From positions 17,212 to 81,211 of the forward strand of contig CAIKVR010000375.1 of the NCBI GenBank assembly GCA_903830915.1: 64,000 nt of DNA, read 5' to 3'. Under the pieces are notes generated by a model. That model searched no databases, had not been told where the DNA came from, and saw nothing but the letters and a program-made list of their open reading frames with translations. Both the position numbers and the translations under genes were made by a program. The stretch's first letter is position 1. The number at the start of each line of letters is the position of its first letter. Shown here piece after piece: positions 35,538-44,179 of the stretch. The DNA is from an uncultured Bacteroidales bacterium. Its GTDB lineage: Bacteria > Bacteroidota > Bacteroidia > Bacteroidales > Paludibacteraceae.

Positions 35538-35652
35538 CTAACTTAAATTAGGATGGAAATTTATTGTACAATGTACATTTGCATTAAAATATGGCAATTA
35601 ATGGCAGTCCGAAAATTTGGGTGGGGCAAATGTGGGGCAAATTTCCTAAAAC

Positions 35653-35693
35653 AAAAAAGCTAAAACGCTTATTAATTGCGTTTTAGCTTTTTT
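35653..35693 (-). terminator. Rho-independent terminator of tRNA-Asn
   Basis: Arms AAAAAAGCTAAAACGC (35653-35668) and its exact reverse complement (35678-35693) enclose a 9-nt loop. On the minus strand the stem follows the tRNA 3' end by 5 nt and ends in a run of T. The symmetric A/T tails allow it to act in both directions. Confidence 0.85.
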
Positions 35694-35698
35694 AACAG

Positions 35699-35772
35699 CT
35701 CTCCCTCTTGGACTTGAACCAAGGACCCTCTGATTAACAGTCAGATGCTCTAACCAACTGAGCTAAGGAAGA
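35699..35772 (-). tRNA. tRNA-Asn (anticodon GTT)
   Basis: The minus-strand sequence folds into a full cloverleaf. The acceptor stem is TCTTCCT with AGGGAGA (one T-G pair), the D arm GCTC...GAGC, the anticodon stem TCTGA/TCAGA around loop CTGTTAA with anticodon GTT, and the T arm CTTGG-TTCAAGT-CCAAG. The discriminator is G and no CCA is encoded. The neighbouring integrase remnant suggests this gene served as an attachment site. Confidence 0.95.
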
Positions 35773-35834
35773 ATTTTTGCTGTACATTTTTTCAAATGCG
35801 TTGCAAAAGTAATAGGTTTTATTGAAATATGCAA

Positions 35835-35842
35835 TATCTTTG
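35835..35842 (+). promoter_or_regulatory. -7 element TATCTTTG of the PfkB kinase gene
   Basis: A perfect Bacteroidota -7 element lies 23 nt upstream of the ATG at 35866, giving a short leader. The region upstream is T-rich, with no clear TTTG -33 element. Confidence 0.6.
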
Positions 35843-35865
35843 CAGAAAAATAAGGATTAATTTTT

Positions 35866-36846
35866 ATGAAGAAAGTATTAGGGATGGGTAATGCCCTGAC
35901 AGACATTTTATTGCAGATTGACAATGACAACATTTTATTGTCTTTAAATTTGCCAAAAGGCGGAATGCAATTAATAAATACCGAGCGGTCTGAGCAAATT
36001 AGCGCAGCAGTAAGTGAATTTAACAAGATAATGGCTACCGGAGGTTCTGCATCAAATACCATCAACGGTATTACAAAGCTTGGAATGAATGCCGGATTTG
36101 TCGGCAAAATAGGAAAGGATGATATTGGGCTATTTTTCACAAACGATTCTGTAAATAATGGCGTTGAACCACAATTATTATTAAGCGAAACGCCTTCCGG
36201 ACGCTGTATTGTGTTGGTTTCACCGGATAGTGAACGTACACTTTGTACTTACCTCGGGGCTGCCTGCGAACTTGAAGCCGGAGATTTAAATCCTGAAATG
36301 TTTGTTGGGTATCATATTTTCCATATTGAAGGTTATTTGGTTCAAAACCATGATTTGATTCGTACCGCTGTAAAAATGGCTAAAGAAGCAGGACTGAAAG
36401 TTTCTATTGACCTGGCAAGTTATAATGTGGTTGAAGCAAATTTAGATTTTTTGCATGAAATTGTAAATGAATATGTAGATATCGTTTTTGCAAACGAAGA
36501 AGAAGCACGTGCTTTTACCGGCAAAGAACCTAAAGAAGCATTGATCCATATTTCGGATCATTGCGATATTGCGGTGGTAAAGGTGGGTAAGGAAGGCTCG
36601 TATATTAAATCAGGTGACAAGCATGTTCAGATTAAACCCCGATTGGCCAATGCTATAGATACCACAGGTGCGGGTGATTTATATGCTGCCGGATTCTTAT
36701 ATGGACTGGCTAATGATTATTCACTTGAAGTTTGCGGAGAAATTGGATCATTGGTTTCGGGCAATGTGGTAGAAGTGCTTGGAGCTAAAATGACTGATGC
36801 TGTTTGGGAAGAAATTCATGCTGAAATACGGAAAATAGTAAACTAG
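35866..36846 (+). CDS. PfkB-family carbohydrate/nucleoside kinase (adenosine kinase-like)
   Basis: This 326-residue cytoplasmic kinase phosphorylates a sugar or nucleoside with ATP. The PfkB N-terminal signature is ATGGSASNTINGITKLGMNAGFVGKIGKDDIG (about 46-77). The C-terminal signature is DTTGAGDLYAAGFLYG (about 265-280), with the catalytic Asp in GAGD. GGMQLI near residue 32 and the overall layout resemble the adenosine kinase branch, but the substrate cannot be set from sequence alone. It is preceded by a clear -7 element and stands alone before a repeat-rich gap. Confidence 0.88.
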   Translation: MKKVLGMGNALTDILLQIDNDNILLSLNLPKGGMQLINTERSEQISAAVSEFNKIMATGGSASNTINGITKLGMNAGFVGKIGKDDIGLFFTNDSVNNGVEPQLLLSETPSGRCIVLVSPDSERTLCTYLGAACELEAGDLNPEMFVGYHIFHIEGYLVQNHDLIRTAVKMAKEAGLKVSIDLASYNVVEANLDFLHEIVNEYVDIVFANEEEARAFTGKEPKEALIHISDHCDIAVVKVGKEGSYIKSGDKHVQIKPRLANAIDTTGAGDLYAAGFLYGLANDYSLEVCGEIGSLVSGNVVEVLGAKMTDAVWEEIHAEIRKIVN

Positions 36847-36908
36847 TTTGAAAGTTTATAACGTTAATACAGTTTATAATTGTATGTTTATCAAACATTT
36901 GTATCATA

Positions 36909-36990
36909 CCACTTGCCACTATCTGCTTACCACTTGCCACTTACTGTTTACTGATAACTGATAACTGATAACTGTTTACTGATAACTGTT
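36909..36990 (+). repeat. Short direct repeats in intergenic gap
   Basis: CCACTTGCCACT occurs twice (36909-36920 and 36930-36941). It is followed by three and a half units of a 7-bp repeat, TGATAAC, from 36952 to about 36974, then a further TTTACTGATAACTGTT. The block ends just before the EamA start at 36996. Such slippage-prone repeats could vary the spacing of the next gene's promoter. Confidence 0.75.
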
Positions 36991-36995
36991 GAATA

Positions 36996-37907
36996 ATGTT
37001 TAAATCGCTAAAAATATATATTGCCATTGTTCTTTCCATGATTTTTTGGTCATTTTCGTTTATCTGGACGAGGGTGGCTATTCTATCATTTCCTCCGATG
37101 ACGTTGATTACGCTTCGGTTAATACTGGCATCAGCATTGCTTTTGGGAGTTCTGAAAATTACAGGGCGATTTCAACTAATTCGAAAAACTGATTTAAAGT
37201 TGTTTCTCTTTCTGGCTCTATTTGAACCTTTTTTGTATTATGTTGGTGAAACTTTTGGGTTGACAAGGATTGAATCTACACCCGCAGCAGTGATTATTTC
37301 AACCATTCCGCTTTTTGCTCCGGTGTTTGCTTTTATCATTCTGCGCGAACGCATTGGTTGGTCAACGATGCTCGGGATTCTACTTTCGCTTATAGGTGTA
37401 TTTTTTGTGATTTACGAACAAGGTAAAGGTTTTAAGGCTAATCCTGTGGGTGTGGCATTAATGTTTATGGCAGTATTTTCGGCAATCGGATACGCTACTA
37501 TTTTGAAAAAAATTCCTAGTTATTACAACAACATGTCGGTTATTTTTTATCAAAGTCTGTTTGGGCTAATTTATTTTATCCCTACTTTTTTTCTGACCGA
37601 TTATTCATCTATACAAAGCATAAAAGTTAGTAATCAATCGCTTTTGGCATTATTCATGCTGGCATTATTTGCTTCAGTTATTGCATTTGTGCTGTTTGCA
37701 GGTGCTGTTCGCAAAATTGGTGTAACCCGTACCAATGTTTTTGTGAACCTGATACCTGTATTTACGGCCATTTTATCCTGGTTGATATTAGACGAAGTAT
37801 TAACTTTGTGGAAAGGATTTGGGATTGCCGTGGTAGTAGCAGGATTATTTGTAAGTCAATGGAATAGCTACAAAACAATCAAAATTACAAGCGAAGATAT
37901 TTTATAG
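36996..37907 (+). CDS. EamA/DMT-family inner-membrane transporter
   Basis: This 303-residue protein has about ten hydrophobic segments and the internal twofold repeat of drug/metabolite transporters. The first half opens with MFKSLKIYIAIVLSMIFWSFSFIWTRVA, typical of EamA, and the second with AVFSAIGYATILKKIPSYYNNM. The substrate is unknown; members export metabolites or amino acids. The next gene follows after 21 bp and is probably co-transcribed. The leader contains the short repeat block ending at about 36990. Confidence 0.9.
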   Translation: MFKSLKIYIAIVLSMIFWSFSFIWTRVAILSFPPMTLITLRLILASALLLGVLKITGRFQLIRKTDLKLFLFLALFEPFLYYVGETFGLTRIESTPAAVIISTIPLFAPVFAFIILRERIGWSTMLGILLSLIGVFFVIYEQGKGFKANPVGVALMFMAVFSAIGYATILKKIPSYYNNMSVIFYQSLFGLIYFIPTFFLTDYSSIQSIKVSNQSLLALFMLALFASVIAFVLFAGAVRKIGVTRTNVFVNLIPVFTAILSWLILDEVLTLWKGFGIAVVVAGLFVSQWNSYKTIKITSEDIL

Positions 37908-37928
37908 CATTTTATATCAGTTTAGATT

Positions 37929-38654
37929 ATGAGCCAAAAGAAGAGTCTGCTTTTTGTAATTTATCAATGGGTTCTGGCATTCCCAATCATGTTGGTCATA
38001 ACTACTGTTGTAGCCCTTTCCACAATTTTGCTTTCTCCATTATTACCAAACAGTAAATTAGCTTATCATCCGGCTAAAATCTGGGCCAGACTTTCATGTT
38101 ACATTTCATTTGTTCGTGTTAAAATAAGTGGACTAGAACAGTTAAATCCCCGTCAGTCTTATGTTTTCGCACTCAATCATCAGAGTATTTTCGATATCTT
38201 CGTGGTGTATGGTTGGTTGCCATACATTTTTAAATGGATGATGAAAGCCGAACTTCGCAAAATTCCGTTGGTGGGAAAAGCATGTGAATCGGCCGGACAT
38301 ATTTTTATAAACCGTTCTAACCCTATGGCAACCAAACACAGTCTTGATAAAGCTGAAGCACAGCTTAAAAATGGCATTTCCCTGGTTGTATTTCCCGAAG
38401 GTACCCGCACAAAAACGGGTGAAATGGGTGTTTTCAAACGGGGAGCTTTCCGCGTTGCTACCGATTTATCCCTGCCGATTGTCCCTGTCACTATTAGGGG
38501 CAGTTTCGACCGACTTCATCGTAATTCACTACATATCATTCCCGGTACCATAGAACTGATTATACATCAACCAATTGATGCAGCTCCTTTCCTACCCGAC
38601 CACACTGCTGAACTTATCCAGAAAACATGGGATGAGATTCATTCAGCTTTGTAA
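37929..38654 (+). CDS. plsC: 1-acyl-sn-glycerol-3-phosphate acyltransferase
   Basis: This 241-residue inner-membrane enzyme acylates lysophosphatidic acid to phosphatidic acid in phospholipid synthesis. One N-terminal membrane segment (about 10-32) precedes the catalytic NHxxxxD motif, seen as NHQSIFD (~residue 83). FINRSNP corresponds to the second block and VVFPEGTRTKTGEMGVFKRGAF to the third, the substrate-binding FPEGTR block. IVPVTIRGSF is the fourth. Length is normal. Some PlsC-type proteins acylate other lipids, so the exact acceptor is inferred. Confidence 0.9.
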   Translation: MSQKKSLLFVIYQWVLAFPIMLVITTVVALSTILLSPLLPNSKLAYHPAKIWARLSCYISFVRVKISGLEQLNPRQSYVFALNHQSIFDIFVVYGWLPYIFKWMMKAELRKIPLVGKACESAGHIFINRSNPMATKHSLDKAEAQLKNGISLVVFPEGTRTKTGEMGVFKRGAFRVATDLSLPIVPVTIRGSFDRLHRNSLHIIPGTIELIIHQPIDAAPFLPDHTAELIQKTWDEIHSAL

Positions 38655-38798
38655 ATGCATAAGCACATTTAACTATTTAATGTGGATTGCTTTACAATTA
38701 CGCATCCAAAAAAAGACTGGTAAAATAATTTTTAAATATTCACGTTATTTTTTCAGTTTCAAAAAAAGCTGAAATCGATTTATTAAAAAAATACATAT

Positions 38799-40061
38799 AT
38801 GACTAAAACCCATTTTAGAGTTGTATTAATTATTGGAGTCCTATTTCTTACTATCAATACTTTTGGTGCTGAACCCGATAGTTTGAAAACCAGAAGAAAC
38901 TACAGATCCTATTCTTTAATTATTCAGGACTCTCCTGTTGGATTAACTACCATGCATCAATCGAATGAAAATTATTTAAGCGTTTACAGGCTGTTAAGTA
39001 ATGAGTTGTATAAAAACGTGAAACCTAAAACAGGTTTATTGATTCAAACCATTTCAGAGCTATTTTTGTACCCGTTAACTCATGAAGAAGGTCATCGTTC
39101 TATCTTAACTTCGTTGGGTATTGGTTCTATTTCCCAACCGCTTTACAATTTACAGGGAATAGCTTATGTAAACGGAGTGCGGGATGCTGAACTACAAAAC
39201 CTCAGAGATAACGACTTGCCCGATTATGTCCGGTTACATACAGCAGGAATTGAATCGGATTATATGCTAGGAAATAAAGCAGAAGAAGATATTGTATTCA
39301 AGTTTGACTCTAAGAGAAACCTTTTTGTAGAAGTCTATTTTAGAAAACTTCTAACTATGGCTTATTATACGGCAAGTTTAATTCCGTCATTAAGCCCTAA
39401 TCTGAAAGAAAACTCCAATGAACTATTAAACGACATTGTTGGACATGATGTATATGGCGCTATAAAAAATCTTCATCGCCCCAATATTCCGTTTTACCGC
39501 TACACCGATTATAAAGATATGACTTCTGAGGAAAGGAAATTTGTGGAACGTGTAGGTTACAGAGCAATTTTAAACATAGCCAGTCCGGTTTTTTTCAAAC
39601 CCTTGAATATTATTAAGACCGAAAAACTAAAATTAAGTGTTAGTACCGGCTATACTATGTGTCCATTTGGTGATTTTATCGATGAGAATTTCTTAATTCA
39701 ATACCATCAGAAATATAATATTCACGCATATTTACGTCAATTTGAGAATCGCAACACTTGGTTTATGGGCGGCGGAATAAGTTTAATAGATTATCAAATC
39801 ACCCCAAAGTTTAATACAACTTTAGCGGGTCATTTGTGGAGTCAGCCAAAGAACCTGGACTTCAATACTACAGAATCTCAGTTTGGTGGCTCGGGCGATT
39901 TACTATTTAAATACATAATATTGGAGAATCAATCACATAATTCTATGAGTATTGATTTAGGTCTAAATTATAAAACAGTTGGATTTTTGCCCGAAGAAGT
40001 AATTATGAAAGAACATGTTGGGGTACGAATTGGTTTCACAGTTAATTTGATTCAAAAATAA
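38799..40061 (+). CDS. Exported protein of unknown function with HEEGH motif
   Basis: This 420-residue protein was not assigned to a named family. It has a signal peptide (1-23). Residues about 85-100 read ISELFLYPLTHEEGHRSIL, an HExxH pattern like zinc peptidase active sites embedded in a hydrophobic helix. HTAGIESDYMLG follows at about 148-160 and may supply another ligand. The C-terminal ~170 residues alternate polar and hydrophobic residues and end HVGVRIGFTVNLIQK, which resembles beta-barrel strands. An outer-membrane-associated metallopeptidase is possible but not shown. The gene stands alone, with 144 bp before and 154 bp after. Confidence 0.6.
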   Translation: MTKTHFRVVLIIGVLFLTINTFGAEPDSLKTRRNYRSYSLIIQDSPVGLTTMHQSNENYLSVYRLLSNELYKNVKPKTGLLIQTISELFLYPLTHEEGHRSILTSLGIGSISQPLYNLQGIAYVNGVRDAELQNLRDNDLPDYVRLHTAGIESDYMLGNKAEEDIVFKFDSKRNLFVEVYFRKLLTMAYYTASLIPSLSPNLKENSNELLNDIVGHDVYGAIKNLHRPNIPFYRYTDYKDMTSEERKFVERVGYRAILNIASPVFFKPLNIIKTEKLKLSVSTGYTMCPFGDFIDENFLIQYHQKYNIHAYLRQFENRNTWFMGGGISLIDYQITPKFNTTLAGHLWSQPKNLDFNTTESQFGGSGDLLFKYIILENQSHNSMSIDLGLNYKTVGFLPEEVIMKEHVGVRIGFTVNLIQK

Positions 40062-40215
40062 TGTCCCAGTTCTTTCATTCTAAATTATCTAGTATGCGCT
40101 AAAAAGCTTTCTTAAATGGATAATTACACTCGAGAAAGGTATTTATACAATATTTTTTAGACGCAAGGAACATACATTTAGATATGTATCTCACATAAAC
40201 TAAATACGAAAAACC

Positions 40216-41094
40216 ATGGATAATAAAAATATCAACAAAACTAAGAGTTGGTCACACTTAATTACATTTTTTATTTCATATATTTTCTTTGTTGGCATTT
40301 TTCAGACAATAGGAATCTATTTAGCCGGACTCAATCTTGATAATTTCAGATCTGTTATAAGGTCTTCAAGCCAAAATTTTACAATTCAATTTTTCTCATT
40401 AACAGGTACGGTTTTAATAATTTGGTTATTCCGTAAATACAACAATAACAAAACATTTATTAGTTTAGGATTTAGCAAAAATCATATTGCAAAAGATCTT
40501 TTTTTTGGAGTTTTATTCGGGGTTTTGATTATGTTTTCGGGGTTTATTTGCTTACTGTATTTTAAACAAATTGAATTCGTTAGCTTTCAACTCAATATAA
40601 AAGATTTATTATTGAGTTTTGGTGTTTTCATATTTGTAGCTTTGACCGAAGAATTATTATTTCGAGGTTATATTCTTAGTAATCTAATGGATTCATTCAA
40701 TAAATATGTAGCACTAACAATTTCAGCCATCTTTTTCAGTTTAATGCATGCCCCCAACCCCCATATAAGTTTAATGGGATTAATTGCAATTGCAATTGCT
40801 GGGTTTTTATTCGGATTACCTTATATTTATAACAGGTCGTTATGGTTTCCTATTGCTTTACATTTTAGTTGGAATTTCTGTCAAGGAAGTATTTTTGGTT
40901 TTAATGTCAGCGGAACGCAACAATATTCACTGATAAATACGATATACAGTAAGGCATCTTTATGGAATGGTGGTGCATTTGGCTTTGAAGGTTCTGTCCT
41001 TTGTGTTTTTTTGTCAGTAGTGAGTTTGTTTTTGATTTATGTGATTTTCAGGAAAAGAGAATCTTCATATTTGGTATTAAATGAGAATAACTAA
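40216..41094 (+). CDS. CPBP-family intramembrane metalloprotease (CAAX protease-like)
   Basis: This 292-residue membrane protein has about eight hydrophobic segments. The CPBP motifs are in order: TEELLFRGYIL (EExxxR, ~144), IFFSLMHAPNP (FxxxH) and LHFSWNFCQG (HxxxN/D). These residues form the metal site of glutamic/metallo CAAX-type proteases. Substrates in Bacteroidota are mostly unknown; members act on membrane proteins, and some give immunity to peptides. There is no bacteriocin gene nearby. Confidence 0.88.
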   Translation: MDNKNINKTKSWSHLITFFISYIFFVGIFQTIGIYLAGLNLDNFRSVIRSSSQNFTIQFFSLTGTVLIIWLFRKYNNNKTFISLGFSKNHIAKDLFFGVLFGVLIMFSGFICLLYFKQIEFVSFQLNIKDLLLSFGVFIFVALTEELLFRGYILSNLMDSFNKYVALTISAIFFSLMHAPNPHISLMGLIAIAIAGFLFGLPYIYNRSLWFPIALHFSWNFCQGSIFGFNVSGTQQYSLINTIYSKASLWNGGAFGFEGSVLCVFLSVVSLFLIYVIFRKRESSYLVLNENN

Positions 41095-41269
41095 TTTTGA
41101 ATTTTGAACAGTCTATTCTTACCATACCACCATTACTATATATTAAACCTTTCAAATATAACTAATTTGATTAGATTGAAAGACATAATTATAACCACAA
41201 AAAGCTACAAACCACACTTCAAGTCCTAAACAGAATAATTTCCAGTTCAAAAAAGTGGGAGTGCATTTA

Positions 41270-41770
41270 TTATTCTTCAATCACAGCAAAATCGGCAATA
41301 TGCTCATCCACATAAGCAGCCAGTAAAGCAGTTTGTCCTTCCTCCATATCGAAATACCATTCTTCAAGGTCGTCGAACACTTCAAAATCGACGTATAGAG
41401 CGTTGAATTCTTCGTCAGTGGTTTCACGTTCTAGCTCTTTTTTGTTTGGTTCGTAGATTTCTTTGGCTTTATAAATCAGCTTTGAAAGTTCCGTCAAACC
41501 ATATTGTCGCATGGCTTTAGCAAACGGATTTCCGAAAATATAGCCGCCATAACCATTCTGAATGAGTTGCACAAACCCACCATCGCGCATTTCGGTGGTA
41601 AAAAAATGCCATGCCAGTAGTGTGTGCTGATTTCCATTCAGCAAAGGCATCGTTTTTTCGTTGAGTTTTCCACCAATTGACTCCAGATAGGCATTTATAA
41701 ATACCTGAAGAAATTCGTCCATGCTTTTTTCGGCTGCTGCAGCTAATTCGCTGTCTGTAATTTTTATCAT
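41270..41770 (-). CDS. DMP19/DUF4375-like acidic protein
   Basis: This 166-residue cytoplasmic protein has the pattern WHFFTTEMRDGGFVQLIQNGYGGY (about 53-77), typical of the DMP19/DUF4375 group, and a strongly acidic C-terminus (EFNALYVDFEVFDDLEEWYFDMEEG). One Neisseria member mimics DNA and sequesters a regulator. The acidic tail fits that idea, but function here is unknown. It is convergent with the CPBP gene and 42 bp upstream of the amylase gene. Confidence 0.65.
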   Translation of the reverse strand: MIKITDSELAAAAEKSMDEFLQVFINAYLESIGGKLNEKTMPLLNGNQHTLLAWHFFTTEMRDGGFVQLIQNGYGGYIFGNPFAKAMRQYGLTELSKLIYKAKEIYEPNKKELERETTDEEFNALYVDFEVFDDLEEWYFDMEEGQTALLAAYVDEHIADFAVIEE

Positions 41771-41812
41771 GTTTGAGTTTGAAAGTTTGTAAAGTTCAAA
41801 AGTTTTAAAGTT

Positions 41813-44176
41813 TTAAAGTAGAATATCCGCAGTATAAGCTGGTAATTCAATCGTCAGTTTGTGATGTGAAATGTTGAAACTATGATCGAATGTTGTTTTT
41901 AAATGACGCCCTTTTAGTATTTCTGGTAATTCCACTTCAATTGATTTGGGTTTGTTTGAATTGTTTATCACTACAATTGCTTCGTCCCTGAAGTATTTAC
42001 GGGCATATACCCAGCTGTTTTTGGTTGTTTGAATGTTGATAAAATCCCCGTAAATCAACACCGGATTTTCGGCACGCAGGTGGGCAAGAACCGAAACTTG
42101 TTGAAGCAGATTTGCTTCGCGCTTGTTCAATCCGTCAAATTTCATCATACGGCGACAGTCGGGGTCGTTAGCTCCGGTCAGACCAATTTCATCACCATAA
42201 AAAATGACCGGAATACCGGGAATAGTCATGTTGAACGTATGCATAAGCAGTAATTTATCGTAAGCAGTCGAATCGGTAATTCCTATATTACGTTGCCAAC
42301 CTGCTGCTTTGGAGTCTTCTCCAAACTTCAAATCGCCCGATGCGAGTGCCATAAAGCGTGGTTTGTCGTGATTACCGGAAATATTGCCCATCAAATTATG
42401 CCCACCATAAATATACAAACTAGAATTCAACACCGTTTGAACCTGACTAAAGTCACTTCCACCTACTCCTGCAAATGTTGTGTTGGCAATATCGTACACA
42501 TTGAAATCAAACTGTCCGTCGAGCATTCCGGTTGTGAGATAACTGCTTATCAGTTCAGGACTACCATAGGTTTCACCAATCTGGTAGAGGTTTTTTCCTT
42601 TGTTTGCTTTTTTGATTTTCAGGGTGAGTTCACGCCAGAATTCTTCGGTAATATGCTTTGTGGCATCGTGACGAAAACCATCCAACTTGAATTCTTTCAG
42701 CCAGTACATAGCAGAATCAGTCATCATATCCACCACTTTCGGATTGCCAAGGTCAAGCGTTGGCATGAAAGTGTCGAACCAGGTAGTGAGCCGGTGTTCG
42801 TCCCATTTTTCAGTGTTCAATGTTCCATCGGGCAAATATAGTGATGTTGTAAACTCAGGATGTTGTTTGTAAAACGGATGTTCTACATGCACATGGTGCG
42901 CCACATAATCCAGCAACACGTTTATGTTATTTTGATGAGCATCTTCAACCAAATTCTTTAATTCTTTATTAGAGCCAAAGCGGAAATCTACTTTTGATGA
43001 AGATATAGGCCAATAACCATGATAGCCTGAGAATTTGGTGTTCATCGGTTTGTAGTATCCATAAGGTTCAGTCGGATTTTGGTTCAGTGGTGAAATCCAC
43101 AACGTGTTTACTCCGAGTTTTTTGAAATATTCGTTATCAATGGTCTGTTTGATACCTGCTATATCACCGCCCCAATAATCTACTTTCGGATTCACATCAG
43201 GCCTGTTCATAGGATGATCATTCTTCTTGTCACCATTTTTGAACCGGTCAACCAACGCAAAATACATGATTTGAGCCTGTTTGTCACCGCGTGTAATTTG
43301 TTTTGATGTTGTCAGAACCCGTCCGTTTTGAAGCGGAATTAGTAAATCGTTACTCACACCAAATTCGTTGCTTGCCCATACACGAATGTACGAACGTTCT
43401 AACTTTGAAGCTTCTGTAGGAATATGAAAAATAACTTTTCCCTGTTTAATTTTCACAACATTTGCTGGCAGTAAAATATTTTGCCAATAAACGAAAACAT
43501 TTTTTACTTCGTTCTGACTAGTCAGTTTCACAGTCGAACCGAAAAAACGATTTGTGAATAGTCGTGGAAACTTTTCACCATTCCCTTTCACCTGCAAAAT
43601 AGAATTAAATTTACCGTAGCCATTATCCACTTTATTTGGATTGCTTGGGTCGTGATTCTGACTGCCATCAAGCACGAGCTGATATAAATACGAGCCAGGG
43701 CTCAGATTCAGTGTAACTTCGTACAAACCTTTGCTGTTTAATTGCAAATTAGGTGTGCGGGAAGCTGTCCAATCGTTCATTTGTCCCGCAATCTGAACAC
43801 GATTGTAGGTTCTGCCCTGCGGATTGAAGGTGAAAGTATAATCCGATTTGTTGGTTTTGCGGCAAGGCACCGAATATGCCACACCTTTCAGCCAAATTTT
43901 TATATCCACAAAGGTCTCCATTTCTTTTGTTGCACTTAGTGTTGCGGTAAGTTTATCGGCAGCCACCTTGCACTTCAAAAATGATGAAGAACTTGTCACG
44001 GAATCAATCTCAGCAGGATTGAATGTAAAATCCTGCAAATAAACCTTGTTGTCGCCAATTCTCAGGGTGACTAAGGAGTTGAGATTCTTATTGTTCTCAG
44101 AATCAACAGGAACATTTAATTTCGGTTGGCAGGCAACCAGCACTAGAAACAGTGGGAAAACATTTAATTTCTTCAT
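41813..44176 (-). CDS. GH13 alpha-amylase-family lipoprotein, surface starch hydrolase candidate
   Basis: This 787-residue lipoprotein (lipobox LVAC at ~16, then QPKLN) has an N-terminal Ig-like part, a CBM48/AMPK-type domain (VQIAGQMNDW...SPGSYLYQLVLDG, about 130-195) and a GH13 barrel (about 295-700). Catalytic motifs are DYVAHHVHVEHP, GFRHDATK (nucleophile Asp ~502), GETYG (acid/base Glu ~534) and GNHDKPR (Asp ~603). It should cut starch or maltodextrin, outside or in the periplasm. It ends the minus-strand maltose operon, with a 3-bp gap to the DUF4153 gene. It is comparable in role to SusG, but with a different layout. Confidence 0.9.
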   Translation of the reverse strand: MKKLNVFPLFLVLVACQPKLNVPVDSENNKNLNSLVTLRIGDNKVYLQDFTFNPAEIDSVTSSSSFLKCKVAADKLTATLSATKEMETFVDIKIWLKGVAYSVPCRKTNKSDYTFTFNPQGRTYNRVQIAGQMNDWTASRTPNLQLNSKGLYEVTLNLSPGSYLYQLVLDGSQNHDPSNPNKVDNGYGKFNSILQVKGNGEKFPRLFTNRFFGSTVKLTSQNEVKNVFVYWQNILLPANVVKIKQGKVIFHIPTEASKLERSYIRVWASNEFGVSNDLLIPLQNGRVLTTSKQITRGDKQAQIMYFALVDRFKNGDKKNDHPMNRPDVNPKVDYWGGDIAGIKQTIDNEYFKKLGVNTLWISPLNQNPTEPYGYYKPMNTKFSGYHGYWPISSSKVDFRFGSNKELKNLVEDAHQNNINVLLDYVAHHVHVEHPFYKQHPEFTTSLYLPDGTLNTEKWDEHRLTTWFDTFMPTLDLGNPKVVDMMTDSAMYWLKEFKLDGFRHDATKHITEEFWRELTLKIKKANKGKNLYQIGETYGSPELISSYLTTGMLDGQFDFNVYDIANTTFAGVGGSDFSQVQTVLNSSLYIYGGHNLMGNISGNHDKPRFMALASGDLKFGEDSKAAGWQRNIGITDSTAYDKLLLMHTFNMTIPGIPVIFYGDEIGLTGANDPDCRRMMKFDGLNKREANLLQQVSVLAHLRAENPVLIYGDFINIQTTKNSWVYARKYFRDEAIVVINNSNKPKSIEVELPEILKGRHLKTTFDHSFNISHHKLTIELPAYTADILL

Positions 44177-44179
44177 GGA

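Noticed and set aside
35763..36140. 125-codon minus-strand frame opposite the PfkB gene
   Set aside because: It overlaps the real kinase gene and the tRNA start, and has no signal or domain; it is a shadow frame.
36952..36990. CRISPR-like array
   Set aside because: Units of 7 bp without spacers; it is a simple tandem repeat. No cas gene is present.
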